Assembly (NCBI GenBank): GCA_902729315.2
Contig: LR746269.1
Span: forward strand, 3,110,001-3,174,000
Source of the DNA: Spirodela intermedia
Taxonomy: Eukaryota; Streptophyta; Magnoliopsida; Alismatales; Araceae
Direction of reading: 5' to 3'
DNA length: 64,000 nt
The notes under the pieces were generated by a model that was given only the letters and a program-made list of their open reading frames with translations, was not told where the DNA came from and searched no databases. Position 1 is the stretch's first letter. Each line of letters begins with the position of its first letter. A program made the position numbers and the translations under genes. Shown here in pieces: positions 1 to 13,300 of this stretch.

Positions 1-1287
1 GCTCTATACAGCGGCCCCCCCGCCGGCTTGCCGGAGTTCTTCGCCGGGTTCGGCCACCCGGTGCCGGAGAAGGAGAGCCGCACCGAGTTCACCCTCGACC
101 TCATCCTCGAGCTCGAGATCTCCCCCGGCGGCACCGACGCCCTCGCCGAGTACTACTCCCGGTGGCGCGCCGCCCACCCCGTGGACCCTTCCGCCGGCGG
201 CGGCGCCGCCAGGATGTTCACCTTGCGGGACGCCATCAGCGCGAGCGTCTCCCGCGGGAAGCTCGTCTCCGGTGCCGCCGCCGTCGCCGGAGAACGGCGG
301 GGGGAGAAGAAGAGGGGAAACCAGCGCGGCTCTGGCGTGCCCGCGTTCGCCAACCCCTTCTGGGTGGAGGTGCAGGTGCTCACACGCAGGTCCTTCACCA
401 ACGCACGCCGCCAGCCGGAGCTCGTCGCTGTGTGGCTGGGCGCTCTGCTGGTCACCGGCCTCATGCTCGCCGCCGTGTTCTGGAAGCGCGACCTGTCGGC
501 GTTGGGCGTGCAGGAGCGCCTCGGCTTCTTCGCCCTCGCCGTCACTACCACCTACTTCACCTGCGGCGAGGTCCTGCCGGAGTTCCTCCAGGAGCGCTAC
601 ATCTTCATCCGCGAGACCGCCCACAACGCCTACCGCCGCTCCTCCTACGTCCTCGCCAGCACCGTCGCCAGCGTGCCCTCCCTCCTCCCTCTCTCCCTCA
701 CCCTCGCCACCGTCACCTTCTTCGCCGTCGGCCTCCACGGCGGCGCCTCCGGCTTCCTCTTCTACCTGCTCGTCATCTTCGCCTGCTTCTGGACCGGCAT
801 CTCCTACATGACCTTCCTCTCCGGGGTCATCACCGACGAACGCCTCGCCTTCACCGCCGTGGTGGCCACCCTCTCCTGCTTCTTCCTCCTCGCCGGCTTC
901 TTCGTCTCCCAGGACCGCCTCCCCCGCTTCTGGCTCTGGCTCCATTACCTCTCCCTGGTCAAGTACCCCTACGAGGCCGTCATGCACAACGAGTTCGACG
1001 ATCCTCGCCGCTGCTTCGTCACCGGCGAGCAGATCTTCGACAGGACGGCGCTCGCCGGAACGTCGCTGGAGCTGAAGGTGAGGCTGCTCCAGGCGCTGGG
1101 GTCGGCGCTGGGGGTCAACATCACTGCGGGTACCTGCATAGTCAACGGCCCCTACGTGCTGCGGCTGCAAGGGATCACCGACCTCGCCAAGTGGACCTGC
1201 GTCTGGATCTTACTCGCCATGGGCGTCCTCTACCGGGCCCTCTTCTACCTCGCCCTCCTCTTTGGCAGCAGGAACAAGCGCCGCTAG
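1..1287 (+). CDS. ABCG half-size ABC transporter, C-terminal part (5' end outside window)
   Basis: The frame is open from base 1 to the TAG stop at 1285-1287 (428 residues), so the start and the ATP-binding domain lie to the left of the window. The visible part begins with the linker after the nucleotide-binding domain (LYSGPPAGLPEFFAGFGHP, then ESRTEFTLDLI), followed by a low-complexity basic stretch and the ABC2-type membrane domain. Hydrophobic segments lie near residues 141-161, 174-196, 215-245, 251-277, 284-302 and 398-422. Conserved stretches include FLQERYIFIRETAHNAYRRS, LVKYPYEAVMHNEF and a C-terminal FGSRNKRR. This pattern matches the plant ABCG1/2/6/16/20 clade, plasma-membrane exporters of which several members are needed for suberin or cutin-like barriers. 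The clade is assigned from remembered family motifs and the substrate is inferred. The visible coding region has no intron and is extremely GC-rich, unlike most of the window. Confidence 0.93.
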   Translation, partial: ALYSGPPAGLPEFFAGFGHPVPEKESRTEFTLDLILELEISPGGTDALAEYYSRWRAAHPVDPSAGGGAARMFTLRDAISASVSRGKLVSGAAAVAGERRGEKKRGNQRGSGVPAFANPFWVEVQVLTRRSFTNARRQPELVAVWLGALLVTGLMLAAVFWKRDLSALGVQERLGFFALAVTTTYFTCGEVLPEFLQERYIFIRETAHNAYRRSSYVLASTVASVPSLLPLSLTLATVTFFAVGLHGGASGFLFYLLVIFACFWTGISYMTFLSGVITDERLAFTAVVATLSCFFLLAGFFVSQDRLPRFWLWLHYLSLVKYPYEAVMHNEFDDPRRCFVTGEQIFDRTALAGTSLELKVRLLQALGSALGVNITAGTCIVNGPYVLRLQGITDLAKWTCVWILLAMGVLYRALFYLALLFGSRNKRR

Positions 1288-1876
1288 AGGCCCAGGCCCA
1301 GGGAGGAGGACGGTCTTTCTTTATCCAATGGGTTTTGATTTTATTTTTTTTGGTTTTTTTTCTATATTTTATTTTATAATAAGACTTAGTTCGAGAACAT
1401 ATTACAAATCGTGAGTTCTTGATTTATGATTGACTAAAGAGACCCAGCTAAAATGGTCCATTCGGAAAAATTAGATGTTCATAGATAAATAATTATTAAT
1501 AAATATTTTTTGGGGTTTCCAAGAAAAATAAGACAATTTTTTAATTGCATTTGTATTTTTTTTCAAATTATTTTCTAAATATAGTTTCCCTCACACATAC
1601 TAGCCTTTGTAATCGATTTTAAATAATCATTTATAAATAACAATGAGGCGTTTTGACTAAAAAAATAATACCGTTTTTATTTTATATTTTTAAACTCTTT
1701 TAAAATATAGTTTCCCTCACACATACTGGCCTTTACAGCCAATTTTATTACGATTTAGATGTAAATAAAAATCTTCAACCGGGCTTTTTTTACTAAAAGC
1801 ACCTTATCCAAAAAAGGGCAAGTTAGGCATTTCACAAGATCTTTGATGTATCGGGCTGGGTCGCCTTGGTTTCAAT
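1288..1876. other. AT-rich spacer downstream of the ABCG gene
   Basis: This is the 3' flank of the ABCG gene followed by AT-rich DNA rich in T and A runs. I see no coding exon. The only structure is the direct repeat listed separately at 1577-1737. Confidence 0.6.
1577..1737. repeat. Two near-identical ~35-bp direct repeats 126 bp apart
   Basis: The copies at 1577-1611 and 1703-1737 share the core ATAGTTTCCCTCACACATAC followed by T(A/G)GCCTTT. They differ at only a few positions. The bases between them do not repeat clearly, so this is a spaced direct repeat or the relic of a larger duplication. Confidence 0.75.
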
Positions 1877-1911
1877 TGGGCCGGACCGATTGATGGGTCT
1901 TTTAATGGGCC
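1877..1911. promoter_or_regulatory. Two TGGGCC (site II-like) motifs upstream of the ALY gene
   Basis: TGGGCC occurs at 1877-1882 and 1906-1911, each directly preceded by AAT or AT (ATTGGGCC, AATGGGCC). TGGGCY site II elements are known TCP-bound promoter motifs of plant housekeeping genes. They lie about 0.45 kb before the probable first exon of the LIN-9-type gene. The motif is seen directly; the function is inferred. Confidence 0.4.
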
Positions 1912-2339
1912 CCGACCGTGTGCTAACTTACCGAACTGCCCCCCTTCGCTTTCTGGGGGCGCCCACAAGGAATCTCGAGTTATTTACTAATATTTTTAAT
2001 GTAAACAAAAATTCAAAAGTTGTTATTGAGTGGGACCCAGTGTATGTCTCTAGGCTCATAGTGTGTTTGATGTTTACTCCATAGAAGATGGGGAGAAGGG
2101 GAGGGGGGCTCACCTCTTCTTGCGGGGGTACGCGTGCCACCCGAATCACGTGCGAGGTTGTTAGGTTACTTAAAAATGAGGCCCTCTTAAATATATCATT
2201 TGCTGTAGTACCCTGACACTGTGACATATGGTTACAGATATTTTCTGTCTGTGACGCGTGATACGGTATAAGTAAAATACTTTAGACAATAGGAGTCTTT
2301 GTGGAATTTTGTAGATTTAATTGTTCAAATTCATAGAAG

Positions 2340-2357
2340 AGGAGGTCCCTCCCTATC

Positions 2358-2401
<44 letters not shown>

Positions 2402-2725
2402 TCGTATTTTCTCCGCTCCCTCTACTCTTCCCCGCCAAATCCCGGCGATCTGCTCGCAGACTCGGCGGTCCCCTCTGGCGGCCGCTAGGGTTTGCCACTG
2501 CGCCATCGCCTTTCCAGCGGTGAGGAGACGGGAAGGGCAACCGGGGGAGGGGGTGTCCCTCTTCCGGGAAAGTGAGCACGGGAGGCCAATTTGCTGCGCT
2601 CCGGGGTTGGAATTTTCGGGGCTGTTCGTCGGGGATTGTCCGGGCTCCGGCCTTGCGCGCCGGTTGATCGAGGAGTGGTCTCCAGGTGGATCTCGCAGAG
2701 GAAGGAAGAGGAGGATTCGGATCTG
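2340..2725 (+). other. Probable 5'-UTR exon of the ALY/LIN-9 gene
   Basis: A GC-richer block starts just before a (TC)20 tract and ends at a good donor (CTG|GTGAGT, donor at 2726). The first coding exon starts after a strong acceptor (TTTTTTCAG) at 4364. The implied leader intron is about 1.6 kb. The left end (transcription start) is not visible and 2340 is approximate. No long ATG frame runs through this exon into the coding region. Confidence 0.5.
2359..2398. repeat. (TC)20 microsatellite in the leader exon
   Basis: This is a perfect TC tract inside the probable 5'-UTR exon. CT/GA tracts are common in plant 5'-UTRs. Confidence 0.95.
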
Positions 2726-3359
2726 GTGAGTGCTTGCAAGCTCTCCGGTTCCCATTGAGTGGGTTTGGGATGTATCCTCGGAGCCTTTTCTCCTTATATA
2801 TTTCGGATTCTGATTTTTCTGTTCATCTGACTTCTCCTTGAGTCAAGGAGATGCCGGAATAGTGAGTGCGTACGAACTTCATTCTTCTCCTCTGTCGATT
2901 TGAATTTTGTAGCCTTTCCCTATAAGCGGTTTAAATTTTGAATTGTTGTGTCGATGATTGTTTATCTTTTTGCTCTCGCGTGTGCTTTTCTGAGAAATTG
3001 CCTCCTTGCTCTCTTGATCACATGAATTTTGCATCCAAATGGATATTTTAGACTTTTATTGTTGCAGCTGCCCTGAGTTGTCCTCCCTTTAGATCTCCGG
3101 TGAACAAGACCAATTTTCCTGAGTGTCCAGTGTCGAGCGCAATTTTTTCGGGATAGCTCCTCTTCTTTAGCTCACTGGGGGAAGCTTTTCTTTTCTTAAG
3201 GGAGTTTCGTTGGTTTGATCCCCTCCTGCTTGGGTTTCTTTTCCCAGAGGAATTTGGCTTGTTTTTCCTTCTCTAAAATTTGTATCCTTTCGTAGTTTTA
3301 TATTTCTCTCTTCTATTTCGATTGATCGTTCCTTGCTCACGCTTCACCCATTTATCTCT

Positions 3360-3362
<3 letters not shown>

Positions 3363-3416
<54 letters not shown>
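3363..3416. repeat. (CT)27 microsatellite in the leader intron
   Basis: This is an uninterrupted CT tract of about 54 bp within the 1.6-kb leader intron of the ALY-type gene. Confidence 0.95.
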
Positions 3417-3420
<4 letters not shown>

Positions 3421-4379
3421 CTTACTTTGCGACACAGGATCTTCATCTTTGATCCAGTCGGAGTTTCGCATTATTTTCGTTGCTGCATATTTTCACTGCC
3501 CGTGGGGAGCTGCTTGGCCGATTGATTTTTTTTCGTGCGTTCTTCGATTTCTTGTTTTTCTTAGGAGTAATGGGAATGCGCTGTATTTTTTATTTTGTCT
3601 CTTCATTGGGGTTGTATGGTTCTCGTGTTTGCCATTCTTTTTAGGATCGGTCCGAGATCATGTGACTTGCACATTTTTCTATTTTCATATTTTATAAAGC
3701 TGTCCTCTTTCTTTCTTTATTCGTCAAACCACCCATCTAACTTTACTTTTCTGGTGTTCAATGATTTTTACTCAATGGAAATTCACTCCCGCAATGGGGG
3801 TCAACTGTTGACTCTCAATGGATTAGAAGATGACACCAGTTGGGGAATCAAGATTATCAGAGATAATACTACTGATTAGAGCCTTATAGGTCATATTTGT
3901 GTAAAGTAAAGATGGGATCATTGGAATCTCTAACATTTTGCTTGGAAGGATGTTTTGATTTTAACCATGATAATGTTTTGATTATGACATGTAACATGGT
4001 TAGTTTTTGAGGAAAGATGCAGGCAAAGATATGGAATGATGAATACGCTTGAAAATAGGCCCTTTATTTTCTTCTCACATGATACTTGAGCATGATCTCT
4101 GAATATGCTTAATGTGATGGGTATCAATTGCCTTAATGTCAATCTATCTATTTGGTTCTTTTAGTTTTATAAGGGTGCAAATAAATTATTTCCTTTGAAA
4201 TTCTTCTATAATTTTGGTTTCATGGTTGAACTTCATAGAATATACCCTCTTATTATGATAAATATGCTGTACCACATTCCTTATTTCTGACAACTATATG
4301 CCTCAATTCTTTACCTGATTTGGTTTCCACCTTTTCTAATGTTCTATATATTTATTTTTTCAGTGAAAGGGACCTTCAT

Positions 4380-7300
4380 ATGGCTCCTACAAGGAAACCT
4401 AGGATAATAAGTCCGCGTTTTAAACATGGCGAAGAGTCTCCTGATAAGGATGGATGCAATACAAATAAAAACAAGACAAAAGTAAGCGTTTTCCTTCTAT
4501 TCCAATTTGCTATGATTTATTTATCTACGGTGTCAAATATCGTGAATTATCTACATCACGTATTAATGTAGCGTTAATATGTACTTATTTATGGTAGGTA
4601 ACATAGTTACATTCTTACTTTTTTCTTGTTTATTTAAGAGGAAAAGTAACTTTCCATTTTAAACGTTACTTGAAAGTTTAATAAAGTGAACCTGGTGCAA
4701 ACTATAGGAGCTACATGGCTTGTTTAAAGGTTTGACCGAGCTCACAGTGGTTAACTTTTTTCCCTAGTTAAAGTAACATTTATAATTTGATTCCTTGTGA
4801 GGTCAGTTTTTCGTGAGTTCAAGTTGCAATGATTAAAATAGGTGAATGCTATTCTGCAGGTATTTTAGGATTTTCTTTTTGGGAATAGTTGGGAGTAGTT
4901 TCTAACTGTAAAACATCTATTGAGCTGAGTTAAACTAGGCGTACTCTGATTTAGTTGTGTTGCTTATGTGGTAAATGTTGGTGCATTGAGGTTTCTACTT
5001 TTTCGTTTTGTTGTACAATTCACCATTTTTTCATTGGACGTATCAGTTAAGTGATTTGCTTTGCCATTTTCTATTTTTAATTTTGACAATTTTGGTAAGT
5101 AATAAATTATTCAGACAAGTGCGAGGATGGAAATTTGGAGACTTGCTTACTTAATGAGAGGTTAATACATCTTTATTCTTGATATGTTTTGGTGGAAACC
5201 AGAATTCTTTTATGCTAGTTTTCTATTGTAAGCTGTTTTTATCGAAGCAGAGTGAATTCTATTCTCCTGTTGTTTTTCTTTTGCTTTTTAAGCAAATACC
5301 CAATCCAATAATCTAAAATAAGTGTAATTTCCAATTCTCACTGCAAGAATTAGAGGTTCTTGTTAAATCCTTATTGGTGAGTAATGCATCATTGGGATCT
5401 AACCTTCTCTTTGTTTACTTAGCCTTGCTTTCTATCATTTCTGTCACTAAATAATATACATGCAAACATGAAGATAAGGGATGCAATAACAATTTTTTTA
5501 ATGCCTGTGTATTGTTACCTAACTATTTCTTAATTCTGGGCATCTTGAGTGTGATAATTACCATATGCTACGACCATGTACCTCTTTTTTTATGAAGCTG
5601 GTATGCATGTTCCAACTGGGCCCGGTTGTGAAGTTTCTTCTTAAGTTTGGTATAGAACCATTATGAAAGTTACTTGTGTGACACTTCTGGTCTCGATTGT
5701 TTGTCTTGCAAAAAAGTTCATTAAAAATTTCGTAGCAGCTACATATCTACCATTTATTGCGACTGTATTTCATAACCTATTTCTCAATAAATTCTACGAA
5801 ACATTCTTATTATGCCTTCATAGTAACGAAAATCATTTGTGCTTGGTGCCATATCCTTATAAACATTGTATTTTTGTCGACACCAATGAAGTATTAAAGT
5901 GTAGGCAGTATAAGAATTTGTTAAACTATCATTTGTCAAAAAAAGTCGATGGAGTATTCTCCTGTTATGTTAGGAATTTAAAGTTCACTTGTGACTTTTT
6001 TGGAAAAAAATGAATGACAGTATTATTTCCTTTTTTTTGGAGAAAGCTATGTCTAAAAGTTATATATATTGTTTTATTGTGACTATGTGATGGGAATCAT
6101 ATTATGATGCAGAAAAGGAAGCTTTCTGACATGCTTGGCTCCCAATGGAGCAAGGAAGAACTTGAGCGCTTTTATGTGGCTTATCGGAAACATGGAAAAG
6201 ATTGGAAGAAGGTTTGAATTCTTAATTTTCTGGCTCATGAAAGCGTACTTGTGCATTTAACACGATTACTGTGTACTTTATGGTAATTATTTGTTCCAAT
6301 TATCTTATACTGCTCTGTATTGCACTGCAAGTAAGACACTAGAGCGTTGTCTGAGATCTGCGATTGTTGCATGTGTATCTGGACATAAAACTTCGGGAAA
6401 ACCTCTGATGATATGATTGGATAGTTTTGTTTCTAAGATTATCTTAATTTGTTTCTGTTGTGTGATCTAATTATCAGGTGGCAGGTGTGATACGAAACAG
6501 AACTGTTGATATGGTGGAGGCGCTCTACAACATGAATAGGGTAAGTTTTTTTATCTCAGATTAGCTTTAGCTTAGTTGGAATTGTTACTTGTTCTTCTCT
6601 CTCTCTTATCTCTTGAACTGCTCATGTTGCTTTAGAATATCCTTATTACTATTTTCTCATTTTGAACGTTGCATTTAGTGTTTGTATCTAACCTCATTTT
6701 TTCACGTCAGTGTAACTAACCAACTTCTGGTGAGATTTACGTTGTCACTGGTATCTTTGATTTTATGATTATCAAATTTGCTTGTTTAATTCCAAGTAGG
6801 CCATTTTTAAAATCTTCTTTCATTTTCATTGTTAATCTTATCATGACGCATTCCTACAATGTACTTCAATGGTATGTGAGGAAAAAAACCAAATACTTCT
6901 CCTTTTGAGAAAATTATTGATATCTTTGCCGGAATTCCTGCTCACATATCGGGTGGCATCTTCTACTTATGTGTCAGGCTTGATCCACATCAACAGTCGT
7001 TTATTATAAAGTAATCGTTTCCTTATTTATCATCTACCGACATATGGTTATTTTCATCTGACCTAAGACAATTCGGAGTATAGCTATTTTCATCAACAGT
7101 CTTTCCTTTTTTTCATTACTGGGTAGAGGACAGATGCTAATTTCTTGGTGCATCCTTCACCTGATAAATTTCTTGTCAACAAAGATTATCCAGGCTTAAG
7201 GCTGTTCTTATCAAAAAAAATTCCAAGAATGTAAGATGGGATGTACAACCAATTATATGTTATAAAGAGATTTCGTTGGAAGATCTTTCAACATTACCCT

Positions 7301-10300
7301 TGATGGTAAATGTGTCAGTTTTATCAGCCATGAAGCTGGGACTTAGCCTTTCTTCGGGCCTTGTTCATTCATGTTCTGACTGTTATTTTATTGTCATGAC
7401 CTGTTGTTCATTTTATTCATTCGGTTCTTGAGCACCAATTTGTGTTTCTTCATCACCATCCCAAACTTTTCGGTTTTGTTGGGATGACAAAATAGTATTT
7501 TCCAAATTCAATATATGGATTCATTCTTGATTTGATTTGAACCATTGTTTTACCTTTTATTCAATATATCTTCTTATTTTCAATAGATTTTACGTTTACT
7601 CATGTTTGATAGCTATGGGTTTTATGTATTCATCTCCGTCGTATCCCTGTTAATGGAATTTCAGGCGTACTTATCTCTACCAGAAGGAACGGCTACTGTA
7701 GCAGGATTAATTGCTATGATGACTGATCATTACAATATCCTGGTAAGCCAATAGTTTGGACTATCCTATTGCTGTTTTTGTGGTGGATTCGTTTCGTGTT
7801 CTCCTAGATTTTTGTCCTTCTGTTTGTATGTATTATTTTGAAAACTATCTACTATAGTTTTCTGCTGACCTAGTGACACTGAATATGACTAGGTCTCTTG
7901 AAACACAGAGGATTTTTCTTTAGATTGTCTATTCCTTTGGGAAAGTCCACAGGGCAGGAATGAATCTTCCTACAGTCGTATATTGCTGTTGCTTCATAGA
8001 TACAGTTTCTTCAGTAAATTGAGGTTCCATGGCCTTTTGCTATGAACCCTCTAAAATGACGTAGAGTGCTGTAGTAGATTCTTGAGAGTGTGTAGTAATA
8101 TAGTCCATTCGGTGGACTTAATCACATAACTGCAACATTGAGAATGACATAATGCAATAACAGAGCATTACCGGTTTTGGTTCTAGTTCCTTTTGATGGT
8201 GGCACTGGCTAGTTCTACGTGTGTGCTGCTGGTTCTGGTCATTTTCTGATCAAAGGTTTTCTTAAAAAGAAGGCATGAAGCAGAGGAAGAAGACACAAGA
8301 AGATATAGGGGAAGAATAAACTCAACTTGTACTTGGGGTTGTTTTTACTGGAACAACATTTTTTATGCTGTCTGACATTTTGGGGGCCTTTTTCTTGTTG
8401 AAGTTACATTATGATGGAAGGACAGAAGAGTGGAGGGGCAGCTAGAAATGTAATGTGAGGAGGAAGAAAATGAAGAACAAATGAAGTGGAACTTGCATTT
8501 TCCCCTATTTCTTTCTATCTTTTTAGGACCATGTCTTCCCTACTTCTTGATGTGCTTTTTGCCTCTATTTCCTGCTATAGTCATACCCTGTGTTATTGCT
8601 ATGGATGCCATGTGTACCATCTATTGCAGATGCCCTATGCCATCCACCAAAATTCTCCATAGCTGCCTGTCTCATTCTTTCTTGGTTTGTAATTCACAGA
8701 GTGGTAGTCGTTGTTGAAGCTTCTCCTTTCAGAATTTTTTTTGCTTTTCTGTTCCATAGCTTAGGCGACTGTTGTAGAACTGTTGTTTTTGGTTGAAATC
8801 TGTTGACTGGTTTGCAGATAAATTTGCTGTAAAATGTACTTGACTGCCATATTTTTCAGGGATAAAGTGTGGTGGTTTGCCATGTAACTCATAGCATCTG
8901 TCTCTAGTGTGACGTAGTTTTCTGCAGTATGTACACCATAAATTGTCTCTAGAGTCAGTTTTCTGATTCCTTCTTTGACCCTGTTGAGATGGTTTAGGCG
9001 GATCAGCAGTCTTCTTCATATTGTCGCCTTGTTTAATCATAAATACATAATTATCTATTTTTGGACCTGACATCATCAATTTCCTGCGACTTTCCTCATT
9101 TAAAATGATCGAAATAGCTTCATCTAACTCAACTTTCTTCTCACATCTCAATATCTGTTGCCTGACCTGATCAAACATAGGATTTAGACCAGCCAAAAAT
9201 TTAAACACTCTCCTTCTGTCTATGAAATTTCGTAATGCAGTAATTTCAGCAGATTTTTCGGTGTCAAGACTAAGATAATAGTCAAGTTCCACCCATAGAT
9301 TCTTTAATTATCCTGCATATTCCATCACTGGTTTACTCCCTTACATCATTGACATTGACTTTGTCTCAAGTTCATATACGTGAGCTTGATTATTTTTCTG
9401 TGAGAATTTGGTGTGAACCATCTCCCACAAGTCCTTGACAGTGGCTAAGAAGAACAAATCATGTGATTTGGGGAATCATGGTTCCCCACAGCCAAGTTTT
9501 AATCAGGGCATCCTCTTCTCTCCATCTCCGAAATTCTCGTGACATTGGGTCTGGTTTCCCCTCTATCAAGTGGTGTACCATGCCTCTTCCAGTTAATACT
9601 TTACATATATATTCTGACCATTGTATCAGATTATATCCTGTCAGTTTAGACTCTAGAGGCATTGTAGGGAGTTCTATCAATAATCTTGCGCCTCTAGGAA
9701 CAAGATTAACCTCCCTTGTGGAGATTGAATCACCCCCATAACATGAAGCAACATCATCTGTAGCTTTCATTTCAAGAAATAGAAGTCTACTTCACGAAGA
9801 AACTGATTTCGTGACCAAATCTTGAACAGAAATATTCAAAGAACGGTACAAAGACTGTAATAGCAGAATCACTAAGTGTGGAAGCGAATTAGAGCGATTG
9901 CACCTGTATTCACTCTGTGAAGTGGCCGTAGAGACAGTGTGTCCCTCGCCAGATGTGGTACCAACAACAGTGGTACCAACAACAGTGGTACCTCCCTCAC
10001 AACTAACCACAGATCGTCAAGAGAGAGGAATTCGATACCATGTAGAATGGTAGTCTTCAATTTGGTGTGCTGGAGATCCCGCAACACCTTTGGAGAGGAA
10101 GAAAAACCTTTATTGAATGAAAACAAGAAAACTGTTTTACAAGACAGACGGGGTCCAGTATTTATACTAGACTCTTGACAGTACATGATTACCAGTATTC
10201 AGGGCATATCTGCCAATATGAAACTACAGGGTTTATTTATAAAATCCTCACGACAACAAGAACAATGGCTGGTTTCCCTTTCAAAACTTTGTAAAACAGG

Positions 10301-13300
10301 TGAAAAAAAACCAAACAAGGCAACTTATGGAACAAACTGGTTTGGCTTGGTTTTGAATTATTTTCGATCACTTTTTCCTTATCTGGTTTTACATAGTGTG
10401 GCATGAATTGGTTGGTTTTTTGGTTTTCTGTTTTCTAGACTGTTATAGGTGATAATACATTAAAAATCTAGTGGGCTTTCCTGTTTGATTAGATATGCCA
10501 TTTAATCTTCTGATAATTAATGCTCTATTTAATTTACGTATATAAACCTTTATTAGTATTTTTTGTTTTAATAGATGGCTTACTGATCCGTAGGTGAAAT
10601 TCAGGTGAAACATTATCCTTCTAGCTTATAAATTCGTTAGTATGGCAGATTATTACCGCAGTTTTGGTGTTAACCATTTGATGACATGCAATCATTTCAC
10701 TGCGAAACGATGGCCAAAATTTTGTATATTTGCCAACGGAAACTGGTAACATGATTGCTCTGAATTTAAGCCTATATATGCTTTTCCCTTGTGAGAAAGC
10801 ACCTGACCTTTGATTCCTGTATTATTCTAAAACCTGATTATGTTCGGCTGGTCAGTGTGTCCAACTGCTGTTTTAGTTTTCTATAGAAATAGACATTATC
10901 TTTTTCTCTCTTTGCTTCTGTTATCATTTCTTTATATTTTGCCTTTGTACTTGAACAGTCTAGTATTTGTTGTATTTGTATCTTTCAATGGTTGAACGGT
11001 CTAGCATTTGTACATGAACTTGGGATGTCATTGTGTTTCTATTATTGTATATTTGAAACTTTTTGTGACACAGTTGTAGAGATCCACTTTCATTGTCATC
11101 TAGTGTTATATAACTGATAAATTTTGTTTGGTCAGTCTTTTCTGACTATGAACTCTGTGTTATATGGTAGAATTCTAAATTATTTTATTCGTTTGAATCT
11201 TTTGTGCTGTGTCTGGCAGGAGGGTAGTGATAGTGATGATGAGAGCAATGATGAACTACAAACATCAAACAAGCCTCCAAAACGTGCTCGGGGAAAATTG
11301 CATCCTAATGCATGTAAAGGATCAACAACTTCTTATCCTGATTTGTTGCAATATCAATCGACAACAACAAATTATGGATGTCTATCTCTACTAAAGAAAA
11401 AGCGGTCTGGAGGTATCTTTCAATGGATTAAGCTTACTTATCATCTTCTGCCAATTCTCTTGATACGTACATTTGTAGTTTTATGTTGATAAAATTTACA
11501 GACTACAAAAAAACTGTTTTTTTCTGGCAACACATTTCCAAAGAGCCTGCATCCTCGCTTATTGAGTTTAGGAAGCTGATTATTGATTTCGTTTAAGGAT
11601 GAAATAATGGGCTCATTATTGACCTTTAGGAAGGTAATTATTCACACCAAGCATTTTCTCGGTTAGATGATTTAGAAAACGCAACTAATAATGTTTAATT
11701 ATGATCGAAGTACGTTACCTTTTCATCCATTCTAATCTAGAATTCTTGAAGCGTTTGGTCGTTATAATTTTGAGATATTTATCTTTACGTGGGTGAGGGT
11801 TATCATTATGGGAGTCTTTATTGTGCAAGCTTTATTTTGGATTTCAAAAATTCACTAAGATGATAAAGAAGCATTCTATCTCACAAGGCAGCATGATGCA
11901 TGTTATCACTGAATTTAGTGAAAAATGTGTGGCATCAATATAGTTACAAATTTAAAGGAGAGTTAGGGGTTTCAGGTATGATCTTCCTTGTATTTGCTTT
12001 CTTCCGGTGTGGTATTTGTTCACACCGTGGCTGTTGTGTTTGTAGATGCTCGATTTAAGATGGAAACAAAGTTGTGTGTTTTAGTAAATACGGTCTTGCC
12101 TTGGGCCATACTCTGTCATCGGTTATTTTCTTTTCGGCCTTGGTGTCATGCGAAATGTTTCCAATGATTGCTTCCACTGATAGGGAGAATGGGATGTTTA
12201 CTGCTCTGTTTTTGTTCAAAGGTCGTGGTTTTGATTACTCTTAAGAAAAGGGAATTAAAATGGTGTTAGAATTGAATAGGTGGCATGATATGATTGATAA
12301 CGTTGTAATTTGATTCGTAAATATCAAGAAATGTGAGTATGATGACAGAATCTTTCTCTGTGCTACTTTTCTTATGGATAATTTTTGCAGTGACCATAGG
12401 CCATACAACTCTGTCAGATCCTAATATTTCATTTTTTTCTTTTAATTTTTTACTATCAATGTTATCTTCAGATAAAAAACACGGCATCTGTAGTAGGAAT
12501 TAACGTTCCTTTAGGAATGTTGGACAGCATTTAACCATCTCCACAGCATTCTCAATGAACATTAGGGAAAAATCATTATGCAGTACTGACGCTTGTTATG
12601 GTATCATAAAATAATAAGAGATCGGGACATCTTGCAGTGTTGAAGAGAGGATAGTGTATATCAGGAACAAAGTGATCAATGAGAACAAACTAGTCTATTT
12701 GAGTTTGATCAATATTGTTTTGTCTTTAGGTCAGCTTTTCTGCATCAGTGATATATGGTAAAATATGCATATGTTTAATTTCTATATTTTTGTGTAATTG
12801 CATCTGCTTTCTATTATGTCTTGGTTTGTCGCATCTCCTTTTCTGGCCCATTTTTCCACATTTGTCCAGTATTAATTAAAAAGTATATCCTATCCTAATT
12901 TTTTCCGAGGGTAGATATTTTGGTCAAAACCCGATCCGATTCATCACTTCCTGCATAAAAGTTTGTCGCTATAATAAATTCATCAAAGCCTCTCGGACTC
13001 CTTTTTGAAGTGATTAATTAGTTTGTGTCCATTCAGGTAGTCGACCTCGTGCTGTCGGGAAAAGGACACCACGTTTCCCTGTTTCATATACATATGACAG
13101 AGAAGCCATGAATATGCTTTCTCCTTCCAAACTTGTCAAATCAGAGAGGGATGCTGATGAGGATGGTGTCCACGTAGCTGCATTAGCCTTAGCAGAAGCT
13201 TCTCAAAGAGCCGGCTCACCACAGGTTTCGCGGACCCCACTCAGAACTGAGCACAGTAAATCCTCTCCGGTGCAGAGCGGTGAAAGAAAGGTAAAAATGA

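Noticed and set aside
5663-6013. 116-codon ATG open frame in ALY intron 1
   Set aside because: AT-rich and Cys/Phe/Leu-rich without a recognisable domain. It sits inside a well-bounded intron, so it is most likely a chance frame.
9955-9995. 15-bp tandem repeat GTGGTACCAACAACA (about 2.6 copies) near the copia remnant
   Set aside because: It is real but very short, lies between the gag remnant and the LTR, and is adequately explained as leader repeat of the element.
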